Positions 1-7,476 of a DNA stretch of 12,919 bases are shown here, piece after piece (within the stretch, counting starts at the first letter, position 1; every line of letters starts with the position of its first letter). The stretch lies in assembly GCA_017882065.1 (NCBI GenBank), contig JADGQD010000038.1, positions 1-12,919 on the forward strand, in the 5' to 3' direction. The translations under genes and the position numbers were made by a program. This DNA comes from Anaerolineales bacterium. GTDB lineage: Bacteria; Chloroflexota; Anaerolineae; Anaerolineales; Villigracilaceae. The notes under the pieces are model-generated. The model did no database searches. It had not been told where the DNA came from and saw nothing but the letters and a program-made list of their open reading frames with translations.

Positions 1-2003
1 AGGGCGGTCGCCAGCAAAACTTCTTTCTTTCCATCGGTCAGTGCAACCCAGCCCAGGCTGTCACCGTCGTTGACGTTGGCCAGCCGGAAGGTCTGCGCCG
101 AGGGACCGGGTAGTTCGCTGACGAGGCTCTTCTTGACCATCCCGCCGCGTGTGACTGTCAGGAGGGTGGTTTCTTCGGGGAGTTCGGATTTCCTGGCAGG
201 CAGGGCAAACGCCGCCACCGGCACCTCGTCCGCCTGGAGCGGAGACTGTTTGTTGAACGGATTGCCGTCCGCCAGCTTTTCGGCTTCCGGCAGGGTATGC
301 ACGGCCACCGCCGCCGCCAGTCCGCGCTCGCAGACCAGGTAGAGCGTATCGGTCGCGTTGGCTTTGACCAGCAGTTTGGGCGCTTCGGAGCCGGAGAGAC
401 GCGGCGGCTTGTCGTCGCGGGTGCGGGCAAGCGTCCCGTCGGCAGTCATGCCGATCCAGACCACTTGCTCCCGCACCAGTTCGGCGGCGGTCAGCGGGGC
501 TTTTTTGGCTTTGCGGCCTTTCATACTGACGATCTGCGTCCGGCGGCGGTCGCCGTAGGCGGCCTTGACCTTGAGCAGTTCCTCAGCGGCCACGCCGCGC
601 ATCTTCTTCGGGGATTTCAACAGGGCTTCCAGTTCCTTGATGAGGCCGAGCGTTTCCTTGTACTCGGTCTCGATTTTCTTGCGTTCCAGCGCCGCCAAGC
701 GGCGTAATTGCATTTCCAGAATGGCGTTGGCCTGGAGTTCCGACAGCTTGTAGCGTTTCATCAAACGCGTGCGGGCCGTCTCCACATCGGGCGAGCTTTT
801 GATGAGGGCAATGATCTCATCCAGGTGTTTGAGGGCCACCATCAGGCCTTCGAGGATGTGCGCCCGGGCGCGCGCCTTTTGCAGGTCGAACTCGGTGCGG
901 CGCTTGATCACCACAAGCCGGTGGTCGAGGTACACGCGCAGGGCTTGTTTCAGGTTCAGCAGGCGCGGCTCGTTGTCCACCAGCGCCAGCAGGTTGATGC
1001 TGAAGGTGGACTGCATCGGCGTACGCTTGTACAGGGCGGCCAGAACTTTCTCCGGCTCCACGTTTTTGGTCAGTTCGATGACAATGCGCAGACCCTGGCG
1101 GTCAGACTCGTCCCGCAGGTCGGTGATACCCTCCAATTGCCCGTCACGCACCAGTTCCGCGATCCGCTCGATCAGGCTGGACTTGTTGACCTGGTAGGGT
1201 AGTTCGGTGACGATAATGCGGCTCTTGCCGCGCTCCATCTCTTCGATGTGGGCATTGGCCTGGATCGTAACGCGGCCGCGGCCCTTGCCGTAGGCAGCTT
1301 CGATGCCTTCCTCGCCCTTCTGCTCGATGATAATCCCGCCGGTTGGGAAATCCGGGCCTTCAACAAACTCCATCAAATCTTCCACATTGACATCGTCGAG
1401 TTTTTCCCACTTTTCAAGCATATAGACACAGGCGTCCGCGATCTCTCCCAGGTTGTGGGGCGGGATGTTGGTGGCCATACCCACGGCAATACCGGTGGCT
1501 CCGTTGACCAGCAGGTTCGGGATGGCGGAGGGGAGTACAGTTGGCTCGGTGAGTGTGCCGTCGAAGTTGTCGGTGTAGTCAACAGTATTTTTGCCGATGT
1601 CCGCCAGCAGGTCTAGGGCCGGGGCGGCGAGACGGGCTTCGGTGTAGCGCATGGCTGCCGGCGGATCACCGTCCACTGAGCCAAAGTTGCCCTGTCCGTC
1701 CACCAGCAGGGTCCGCATGGAGAAGTCCTGGGCCATGCGCGCCATGGCTTCATAGACGGACTGGTCGCCGTGCGGGTGGTACTTGCCAAGCACTTCGCCG
1801 ACGATGCGGGCCGACTTGCGGTAGGGGCTGTCGATGCGGATGCCCATGTCGTACATGGCATACAAAATGCGGCGCTGGACGGGTTTGAGGCCGTCGCGCG
1901 CGTCCGGCAGGGCGCGCGCCACGATGACACTCATGGCATAGTCGAGGTACGCCTGCTGCATTTCCTGGTCAATGTCAATTTTGCGGACGAGGCCGAGTTC
2001 CAT
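1..2003 (-). CDS. gyrA: Type IIA DNA topoisomerase subunit A (DNA gyrase A-like), 3' end beyond window
   Basis: The A subunit of DNA gyrase or topoisomerase IV breaks and rejoins DNA through a tyrosyl-phosphodiester and works as A2B2 with GyrB/ParE. Reading in from the ATG at 2001-2003 gives 667 codons open to the left edge. The family is usually about 800-850 residues, so roughly the last 150 are missing. The N-terminal winged-helix and tower region is intact: residues 30-45 read RALPDARDGLKPVQRR, the quinolone region GKYHPHGD lies near residues 73-80, and the catalytic tyrosine is Y120 in MRYTEARL. A C-terminal beta-pinwheel begins near residue 515. Ribosome binding site AGGAG (2009-2013) sits 5 nt before the ATG. 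Two oddities: Gln81 where E. coli GyrA has Ser83, and no recognisable GyrA box near residues 530-542. It could therefore be a divergent gyrase or a topoisomerase IV-like protein; the family assignment is secure. Confidence 0.95.
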   Translation of the reverse strand, partial: MELGLVRKIDIDQEMQQAYLDYAMSVIVARALPDARDGLKPVQRRILYAMYDMGIRIDSPYRKSARIVGEVLGKYHPHGDQSVYEAMARMAQDFSMRTLLVDGQGNFGSVDGDPPAAMRYTEARLAAPALDLLADIGKNTVDYTDNFDGTLTEPTVLPSAIPNLLVNGATGIAVGMATNIPPHNLGEIADACVYMLEKWEKLDDVNVEDLMEFVEGPDFPTGGIIIEQKGEEGIEAAYGKGRGRVTIQANAHIEEMERGKSRIIVTELPYQVNKSSLIERIAELVRDGQLEGITDLRDESDRQGLRIVIELTKNVEPEKVLAALYKRTPMQSTFSINLLALVDNEPRLLNLKQALRVYLDHRLVVIKRRTEFDLQKARARAHILEGLMVALKHLDEIIALIKSSPDVETARTRLMKRYKLSELQANAILEMQLRRLAALERKKIETEYKETLGLIKELEALLKSPKKMRGVAAEELLKVKAAYGDRRRTQIVSMKGRKAKKAPLTAAELVREQVVWIGMTADGTLARTRDDKPPRLSGSEAPKLLVKANATDTLYLVCERGLAAAVAVHTLPEAEKLADGNPFNKQSPLQADEVPVAAFALPARKSELPEETTLLTVTRGGMVKKSLVSELPGPSAQTFRLANVNDGDSLGWVALTDGKKEVLLATA

Positions 2004-2018
2004 ATTGACTCCTGCCAT

Positions 2019-2080
2019 CACCCCACACCCCTCTCCTTGCGAAGCACCCCCGAAGGGGGCGGGGAGAGGGGCAGGGGGTG
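2019..2080. repeat. GC-rich nested palindromic element in the gyrA leader
   Basis: The arms at 2019-2036 and 2061-2080 are imperfect reverse complements: a 6-bp outer block CACCCC/GGGGTG, a 3-nt mismatch, and a 9-bp block CCCCTCTCC/GGAGAGGGG. Between them is a second hairpin, CCCCC-GAA-GGGGG (2047-2059). The plus strand also has four close G-runs (2055-2059, 2061-2064, 2068-2071, 2074-2078), which fit a G-quadruplex motif. The element lies between the predicted gyrA promoter and the ribosome binding site, so it would be transcribed as a strong hairpin. Its CCCCTCTCC core resembles the segment inside rsmF at 7685-7725, which suggests an interspersed repeat family. No transposase is nearby. Confidence 0.75.
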
Positions 2081-2104
2081 AAGGGAATTTATGTTCTATT
2101 TGCT

Positions 2105-2133
2105 ATCTTACGGGGAAAGGGAGAAAGCGTCAA
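2105..2133 (-). promoter_or_regulatory. Predicted gyrA promoter
   Basis: On the minus strand TTGACG (2128-2133) is followed by a 17-nt spacer and TAAGAT (2105-2110), a good housekeeping sigma match. Transcription would start near 2098, giving a leader of about 95 nt that contains the palindrome at 2019-2080. This suggests gyrA has its own transcription unit rather than relying on rpoC read-through. Confidence 0.65.
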
Positions 2134-2137
2134 GGAG

Positions 2138-2166
2138 AAAAAAGCCGAGGCGACCAAACGGCCGCC
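2138..2166 (-). terminator. Candidate rpoC intrinsic terminator
   Basis: In the minus-strand RNA a 7-bp stem with one G-U pair and a GTTT loop (2149-2166) is followed within 5 nt by six U (2138-2143). An alternative 4-bp GCCG/CGGC stem directly abuts the U-run. It lies about 120 nt after the rpoC stop and just before the gyrA -35 box. The stem is modest, so this is a candidate only. Confidence 0.45.
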
Positions 2167-2288
2167 ACGGGAGGAACTTACAGGATATGAGCAGATTTTT
2201 TCCCTTCGGGAGCGAAGTCATCGCTGCCCCTGTGGGGACAAAACGCGCCTCCCCCAAGAACAGGGGACGATGTCGCAAAGACAGGGAT

Positions 2289-5200
2289 CTAGTCTGATGC
2301 CCCGGCATCCGGGATTTCTGTCCACTGCGAGGAACCAGCTTGAGCAAGCGCCTTTTCGACCGCCAGGAAGCGTCCATGGACAAAACCGGTCCCGGCAGGG
2401 ATCAGCTTGCCAATGATGACATTCTCCTTCAACCCATAGAGCGGGTCGGTGGAAGAACCGATGGCCGCGCCGGCCAGCACCTTGATGGTGTGCTGGAACG
2501 AGGAGGCCGAGAGGAACGAGTCGGTACTGAGGGAGGCTTTGGTCACACCCAGCAACAGTTCATAGAACTTGGCCGGGGTCTTCCCTTCGGCCAGCAGTTG
2601 TTCATTGACTCGCTGGACTTCCAGCCGTTCCACGGCGTCGCCCGGCAGGTAACGGGTGTCACCCGGACGAACGACTTGCACCTTGCTCAACATCTTGCGG
2701 ATGATGACCTCGAAGTGCTTGTCATGGATGTTCTGGCCTTGCGAGCGATACACCTTCTGGATTTCGGTCATCAGATACATCTGGCAGGCTTCCCGTCCCT
2801 GGACACGCAGGACGCGGTGCGGGTTCAGCGAACCCTCGGTCAGCGGTTGGCCGTCCTCGACGTGCTCGCCGTCCTTGACCAGCAGGCGTAGGGTGGTCGG
2901 GATTTCGTGCTCGATCTCTTCACGTTGTTCGCGCGAAACATACACTTTGCGCTTCTCGATGCGGACCTTTCCGCCGTGTTCCGCGGCGATGGTGGCATCC
3001 TCCAAAGTGGCGATAATATCGCCTGCCTTGATCTCGCCTTCATCCTTGACCTGGATCTTCCACTCTTTAGGCACATCAAACTCATCATGGATCATTTCAC
3101 TTTGTTCGACGCGGACGATGCGCATATCAGCATACTTGTCCGACTGGATAATGCGCACCGTGCCCTTGATCTCGGCGACGACTGCTTCACCCTTCGGTTG
3201 CCTACGAGCCTCGAAAAGTTCTTCCACGCGGGGCAGACCAGTGGTGATGTCACCGCCCGCGGCCACACCGCCGGTATGGAAGGTACGCAGGGTCAACTGC
3301 GTGCCAGGCTCACCAATCGACTGGGCAGCCACAATGCCGACTGCCGACCCCATTTCGACCATCGTGCCGCGGGCCAGGTCGACGCCGTAACATTTGGCAC
3401 AGATCCCGTGAGTCAGTTCACAGGTCAGCGCCGAACGGACCTTCACTTCCACCACGTCGGCCACGACAATCTTGCGCGCCAGATCGCGGTCGAGGATATC
3501 GTCCGGCTCAGCCAGCACTTCACCCGTCTTCGGGTCCAGGACACGCTCGGCAACCAGGCGTCCATACAACCGTGACGCCATGGATTGGCCGGCCACATCG
3601 TCCTTCCTGCGAATCCAGACGCCCTGGCGGGTGCCGCAGTCGGGTTCGTTAATGATGATATCCTGGGCAATGTCCACCAGGCGGCGGGTCAGATAACCGG
3701 CGTCAGCGGTGCGCAGGGCGGTATCGGCCAGACCCTTGCGCGCGCCATGCGTCGAGATGAAGTATTCCTGAGCGGTCAGACCCTCGCGGAAGTTCGAGCG
3801 GATTGGCATCGGGATGATGCGTCCAGACGGGTCAGCCATCAGACCGCGCATACCGGCTAACTGTGAAATGGGGCCGAAGCCGCCTTTGGTCGCGCCGGAG
3901 TTGGCCATGGTGGACAGATTACCGTCCGGGTCTAGGGCGTTGCGGACCGATTTGGCGACATCGGTGGTGGTTTGCTGCCAGATCTGGATGATGCGTTCGT
4001 TCTGTTCCTGCTCGGTCAGCAAACCGCGCCGGAAGTCACGCTGGACCAGCTCCACATCCTTGAGCGCCTTTTCCACGATTTCCTGTTTCTGCGGCGGGAC
4101 GGTAATATCGGAGACCGCGATGGTAGTGCCGGAACGCATGGCATATTCGAAGCCAATGCGCTTGATTTCGTCAGCGGTTTCAGTCGTCACATCCTGGCCG
4201 TAAAGTTCATATACTTCGGCAATCAGGTCTTTCACGCCGCCTTTTTCCAACTGCCGGTTGATGAACTGGACTTTTTCCGGCAAAATGCGGTTGAAGATGA
4301 CGCGTCCGACAGTGGTGTCAATCAGGCGGGTCTCCGCCTCGGGCAAGCGATTGTTCTTTTCATCGTACCAGGTGGTTAAACGTACTTTGACCTTGCTATG
4401 CACATCCACCTGACCCAACTGGTAAGCCAGATCAATGTCATCCATATCCGAGAAGGCGCGTCCGTCACCCTTGTGCGGCTTGGAGTGCAGCATCGTCATG
4501 TAGTACACGCCCAGCACCATATCCTTGGACGGACCAATAATGGGTTCGCCGTCGGCGGGCTTGAGCAGGTTCTTGGAAGCCAGCATCAAGCGGCGGGCCT
4601 CCTGAACGGCCTTATCAGACAGCGGTACATGCACTGCCATCTGATCGCCGTCGAAGTCAGCGTTAAAGGCGGTACAAACCAGCGGGTGCAATTGGATGGC
4701 TGAGCCTTCAATCAGGATCGGCTCAAACGCCTGGATGCCCAAGCGGTGCAGCGTAGGAGCACGGTTCAACAGAACCGGGCGGTCCTTGATGACTTCCTCG
4801 AGCGCTTCATAGACCTCGGGGCGGTTGCGCTCGATGAAGCGCCGGGCGCCCTTGACGTTGGCTGCATAGTTGTGGCTCACCAGCCGGGAAATCACAAACG
4901 GCCGGAATAGTTCCAGCGCCATGCTCTTCGGCAGACCACACTGATAGAGTTTCAACTGCGGGCCGACCACGATCACAGAACGGCCGGAATAGTCCACGCG
5001 CTTGCCGAGCAGGTTGCGGCGGAAGCGGCCTTTCTTGCCCTTGAGCATGTCGCTCAGGGAGCGGAGTTCACGCCGGCCGCGGCGGCTGAGTGCCTTGCCG
5101 CGCTGGCTGTTGTCAATCAGGGAATCCACCGCTTCCTGCAACATACGCTTCTCGTTGCGGACGATCACGTCTGGTGCACCAAGTTCAAGCAGGCGCTTGA

Positions 5201-6536
5201 GACGATTGTTGCGGTTGATGACCCGCCGGTACAGATCGTTCAAATCCGACGTGGCAAAGCGGCCGCCATCCAGTTGCACCATCGGGCGCAGGTCCGGCGG
5301 GATGACGGGCAGGACGGTCATGATCATCCACTCCGGGCGATTGCCGGAACGGCGGAAAGCTTCTACCACCTTCAGTCGGGAAGTCGCCTTCTTGCGCTTC
5401 TGCTTGGATTTCGTTGTCCTGACTTCATGCCAGAGTTCTTCAGAGAGTTTATCCAGGTCGAGGCGGCGCAGGATATCGTAGAAAGCCTCGGCGCCCATGT
5501 CGGCGCGGAAGACCTGGCCCCAGCGCTGTTTCAGTTCGCGGTAGCGGGTCTCACCCAGGAAGGTGAACGGACGCAGTTCCATCAGTTCGTCGCGTTGATG
5601 GGCGTTCGCGTCGTGACTGGTGGAGGTCTGGTCTTCTAGGAGGCTGCGAAGAGCATTCATCTCCTCATCGGCTCCCGCCTTGATCGTAGCAGCTTCCATC
5701 TTAACGGCTTCCAGGGCGCGCAGTTTCTCATCCTTGAGTTCGTTCTCGATGGCTTCCAACCGTCCCTGGACGAACTTCTGCACTTTGCCGAGATGCGTCG
5801 CGCCGGCTTTGATGCCAGCATCAACGATCACCGTGCCTGTGCTGCCGAAAATGACGGCCTCTTTGAGTACCTGGCCTTTGTTATCCTGGAGATAGCGTTC
5901 CAACCGCTGGCCTTCCTGAATGATCGGCTCCAGCTTGGCAGCAATTTGCTCATCGTACTGGCGCTCCATCTCAACCTTGCGGGCTTGGAGTTCGGCCTGT
6001 TTCTTATCGCGGGCTGTCTTGATTTCGGCAATCTTGGAATTAATGACTGCCGCCTGCTCCCGTTCGGAAACGGAGATTTCATCTTCCAGGCGCTTGAGGG
6101 CTTTCTGACGGGCATCCTCGTCCACATAACTGACGATATATTGGGCAAAGTACAGCACCCGGTCCAGGTTGCGGCGGGAGATGTCCAGCAGCATGCCCAG
6201 GTATGAGGGAATTCGCCGCGTGTACCAGATGTGGGCCACGGGCGTTGCCAGCATGATGTGCCCCATGCGCTCGCGGCGTACCGACGAGCGGGTCACTTCC
6301 ACACCGCACTTATCGCAGGTGATGCCTTTATAACGGGGGTTTTTATATTTACCGCAGTAGCATTGCCAGTCACGCGTCGGGCCAAAGATAGCCTCACAGA
6401 ACAGGCCATCTTTCTCCGGGCGCAGGCGGCGGTAGTTGATGGTTTCGGGTTTCAGAACCTCGCCGTATGACCAGGTAAGGATGGTTTCCGGAGAAGCAAG
6501 ACTGATGCGTAATGAAATGAGTCCCTTGGTTTCCAC
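2289..6536 (-). CDS. rpoC: DNA-directed RNA polymerase subunit beta'
   Basis: The beta' subunit of RNA polymerase provides the catalytic magnesium site, bridge helix, trigger loop and clamp. The ORF is complete at 1415 residues. N-terminal zinc ribbon cysteines are C59, C61, C74 and C77. The active-site motif NADFDGD is at 625-631, the bridge helix region GLTAQEYFISTHGARKG begins near 919, and the second zinc site is C967, C1039, C1046 and C1049. The trigger loop runs from QSIGEPGTQLTLRTFHTGG near 1072 straight into GLPRVEELFEARR, so the proteobacterial SI3 insertion is absent. A charged, helix-rich insertion occupies about residues 145-345. The start is GTG (6534-6536), with GAGGAG (6545-6550) 8 nt upstream; the next residues ETKGLISLRISLASPE match the family start. 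rpoB is not upstream, where a creatininase-family gene lies instead. Confidence 0.98.
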   Translation of the reverse strand: METKGLISLRISLASPETILTWSYGEVLKPETINYRRLRPEKDGLFCEAIFGPTRDWQCYCGKYKNPRYKGITCDKCGVEVTRSSVRRERMGHIMLATPVAHIWYTRRIPSYLGMLLDISRRNLDRVLYFAQYIVSYVDEDARQKALKRLEDEISVSEREQAAVINSKIAEIKTARDKKQAELQARKVEMERQYDEQIAAKLEPIIQEGQRLERYLQDNKGQVLKEAVIFGSTGTVIVDAGIKAGATHLGKVQKFVQGRLEAIENELKDEKLRALEAVKMEAATIKAGADEEMNALRSLLEDQTSTSHDANAHQRDELMELRPFTFLGETRYRELKQRWGQVFRADMGAEAFYDILRRLDLDKLSEELWHEVRTTKSKQKRKKATSRLKVVEAFRRSGNRPEWMIMTVLPVIPPDLRPMVQLDGGRFATSDLNDLYRRVINRNNRLKRLLELGAPDVIVRNEKRMLQEAVDSLIDNSQRGKALSRRGRRELRSLSDMLKGKKGRFRRNLLGKRVDYSGRSVIVVGPQLKLYQCGLPKSMALELFRPFVISRLVSHNYAANVKGARRFIERNRPEVYEALEEVIKDRPVLLNRAPTLHRLGIQAFEPILIEGSAIQLHPLVCTAFNADFDGDQMAVHVPLSDKAVQEARRLMLASKNLLKPADGEPIIGPSKDMVLGVYYMTMLHSKPHKGDGRAFSDMDDIDLAYQLGQVDVHSKVKVRLTTWYDEKNNRLPEAETRLIDTTVGRVIFNRILPEKVQFINRQLEKGGVKDLIAEVYELYGQDVTTETADEIKRIGFEYAMRSGTTIAVSDITVPPQKQEIVEKALKDVELVQRDFRRGLLTEQEQNERIIQIWQQTTTDVAKSVRNALDPDGNLSTMANSGATKGGFGPISQLAGMRGLMADPSGRIIPMPIRSNFREGLTAQEYFISTHGARKGLADTALRTADAGYLTRRLVDIAQDIIINEPDCGTRQGVWIRRKDDVAGQSMASRLYGRLVAERVLDPKTGEVLAEPDDILDRDLARKIVVADVVEVKVRSALTCELTHGICAKCYGVDLARGTMVEMGSAVGIVAAQSIGEPGTQLTLRTFHTGGVAAGGDITTGLPRVEELFEARRQPKGEAVVAEIKGTVRIIQSDKYADMRIVRVEQSEMIHDEFDVPKEWKIQVKDEGEIKAGDIIATLEDATIAAEHGGKVRIEKRKVYVSREQREEIEHEIPTTLRLLVKDGEHVEDGQPLTEGSLNPHRVLRVQGREACQMYLMTEIQKVYRSQGQNIHDKHFEVIIRKMLSKVQVVRPGDTRYLPGDAVERLEVQRVNEQLLAEGKTPAKFYELLLGVTKASLSTDSFLSASSFQHTIKVLAGAAIGSSTDPLYGLKENVIIGKLIPAGTGFVHGRFLAVEKALAQAGSSQWTEIPDAGASD

Positions 6537-6690
6537 TCGACCGTCTCCTCATCTTGCAAACTCGACACCTGCGACTGACACCCCTTGCTCCAACATTCAA
6601 GTGATGCCAGAGACACGTAAAAGCAAGCGCTTCGAAGTCTTGGGCTTCAAGCGCTCGCTGAACGTCGCAGATAATGGTTGTCTCTCAATG
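6537..6690 (-). promoter_or_regulatory. Structured rpoC leader with attenuator-like hairpin
   Basis: From a predicted start near 6690 the rpoC mRNA has a leader of about 155 nt. A long hairpin spans 6622-6659: an 11-bp stem (one G-U), a single bulged G and 4 more base pairs around a 7-nt loop, running into four U (6619-6622), as in an intrinsic terminator with a short U tract. Two further complementary pairs flank it: AGAGAC (6680-6685) with GTCTCT (6609-6614), and CTGCGAC (6664-6670) with GTCGCAG (6569-6575). Their order makes them cross, so they form a pseudoknot or are mutually exclusive. A regulatory role is inferred. Confidence 0.55.
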
Positions 6691-6697
6691 AAGTCGA

Positions 6698-6726
6698 ATT
6701 ATACTTGTCCGGTCTAATTACGTCAA
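6698..6726 (-). promoter_or_regulatory. rpoC promoter, near-consensus
   Basis: On the minus strand TTGACG (6721-6726), a 17-nt spacer and a perfect TATAAT (6698-6703) form a near-consensus vegetative promoter. It lies between the creatininase-family stop and rpoC and gives rpoC an independent, probably strong start. The -35 box is 44 bp downstream of the preceding gene's stop codon. Confidence 0.85.
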
Positions 6727-6769
6727 GAGATGCGGAGCAAAATTCATGAACTGCCCATCCCGCCCCATA

Positions 6770-7456
6770 TCATTCAAATTTTAGCAATTGCAGTACATCT
6801 TGCAGCGCAGCCTCAAAAATCTCCCCCATTGTCTCTTGTGGGACCCGGTACCGCCCACCGAAAGACCCGTCGCCGTAGACTTCCCGGGCCATTTGCGCAT
6901 CCATGATGTCGGATGGCACATGCGGTGGGGTTTTCTCGCCCTCCGGCAGGTCGGCCACAATGGTGAAGGGGAAAGCCTCCAGCCAGTTGGCATGGCTTGG
7001 TTTGAGCTCATGACGAATGGCGACTTCCTCCACACTATGGGCCATCCACCAGGCATACCACTGCATTTTAAGTTCCGGCAATTCGTTGGCGAGTTCTATC
7101 AGGCGCGCTTTCAAACCGCTGTTGCCACCATGACCGTTCAGGACGAGGACACGCTTGAAGCCCTGCCCATACATTGACCGGAGGATATCCTCCACCGCGT
7201 CCATCAATGTGGACAACCGCAGGCTGAGCGTGCCGGGGTAGTTGAGAAAGTACGGGCTGGAGCCAAAGTTCATTGGCGGCGCGACCAGCACCCCGGTCTG
7301 TTTCGAGGCGGCGTCCGCCAGAGCCAGCGGTATTTTTACGTCCGAGAGCAGGGACAGATACCCGTGCTGTTCACACGCCCCCACCACCAGCATCAGCCGG
7401 TCGTCATGCTTGAGATATTCTTCCACATCCATCCAGTTCAGTTCTTCGATTCGCAT
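6770..7456 (-). CDS. Creatininase-family metal-dependent amidohydrolase
   Basis: Members of the creatininase family (creatinine amidohydrolase, FAPy deformylase, MftE peptidase) use a two-metal centre to hydrolyse amide bonds; the substrate here cannot be read from sequence. The 228 residues match the family length. Likely metal ligands are E29 and H31 in GACEQHGYL, D39 in LLSDV, and H109 in NGHGGN (107-112); E160 in HANWLEAF is a further candidate. The glycine-rich PPMNFGSSPYFLNYPGT stretch (60-76) is typical. There is no signal peptide or membrane segment. The ATG (7454-7456) has no Shine-Dalgarno, and a TATAAT ends 6 nt before it, so the mRNA is probably leaderless. It diverges from the methyltransferase at 7477. 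Nothing links it to mycofactocin or creatinine pathways locally, so only the family name is given. Confidence 0.85.
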   Translation of the reverse strand: MRIEELNWMDVEEYLKHDDRLMLVVGACEQHGYLSLLSDVKIPLALADAASKQTGVLVAPPMNFGSSPYFLNYPGTLSLRLSTLMDAVEDILRSMYGQGFKRVLVLNGHGGNSGLKARLIELANELPELKMQWYAWWMAHSVEEVAIRHELKPSHANWLEAFPFTIVADLPEGEKTPPHVPSDIMDAQMAREVYGDGSFGGRYRVPQETMGEIFEAALQDVLQLLKFE

Positions 7457-7462
7457 AACGCA

Positions 7463-7470
7463 ATTATAAT
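7463..7470. promoter_or_regulatory. Palindromic shared -10 element for two divergent leaderless genes
   Basis: The 20-bp spacer (7457-7476) between two divergent ATGs has ATTATAAT at its centre. This is its own reverse complement, so each strand reads TATAAT (plus 7465-7470; minus 7463-7468). Each -10 ends exactly 6 nt before the start codon, which places transcription start on or next to the A of ATG in both directions. Neither gene has room for a ribosome binding site. No convincing -35 box is seen on either side. Confidence 0.7.
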
Positions 7471-7476
7471 CGTCTT

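Noticed and set aside
297..1202. Long open frames on the plus strand across the gyrA region (for example 297-707 and 708-1202)
   Set aside because: They lie opposite a continuous, clearly conserved topoisomerase frame and their translations match no recognisable family; they reflect GC-rich third-position bias.
2019..2080. CRISPR array or insertion sequence for the palindromic elements
   Set aside because: There is no regular spacing of repeats, no transposase and no target duplication visible; these are isolated palindromes.
2200..2288. Small hairpins TCCCC/GGGGA, CCCC-ACA-GGGG and TCCC-GAA-GGGA after rpoC as terminators
   Set aside because: Stems are only 4-5 bp and are followed by scattered U or, for the last one, by an A-run on the minus strand; the candidate at 2138-2166 is better.
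2078..2416. Plus-strand frame in the gyrA-rpoC intergenic region
   Set aside because: It runs into the 3' end of rpoC, has no good ribosome binding site and covers the predicted gyrA promoter on the other strand; unlikely to be a gene.
2656..3575. Plus-strand open frames of 222-244 codons opposite rpoC
   Set aside because: The minus strand here encodes conserved beta' motifs including the trigger loop and the second zinc site; the opposite frames are shadows without ribosome binding sites.
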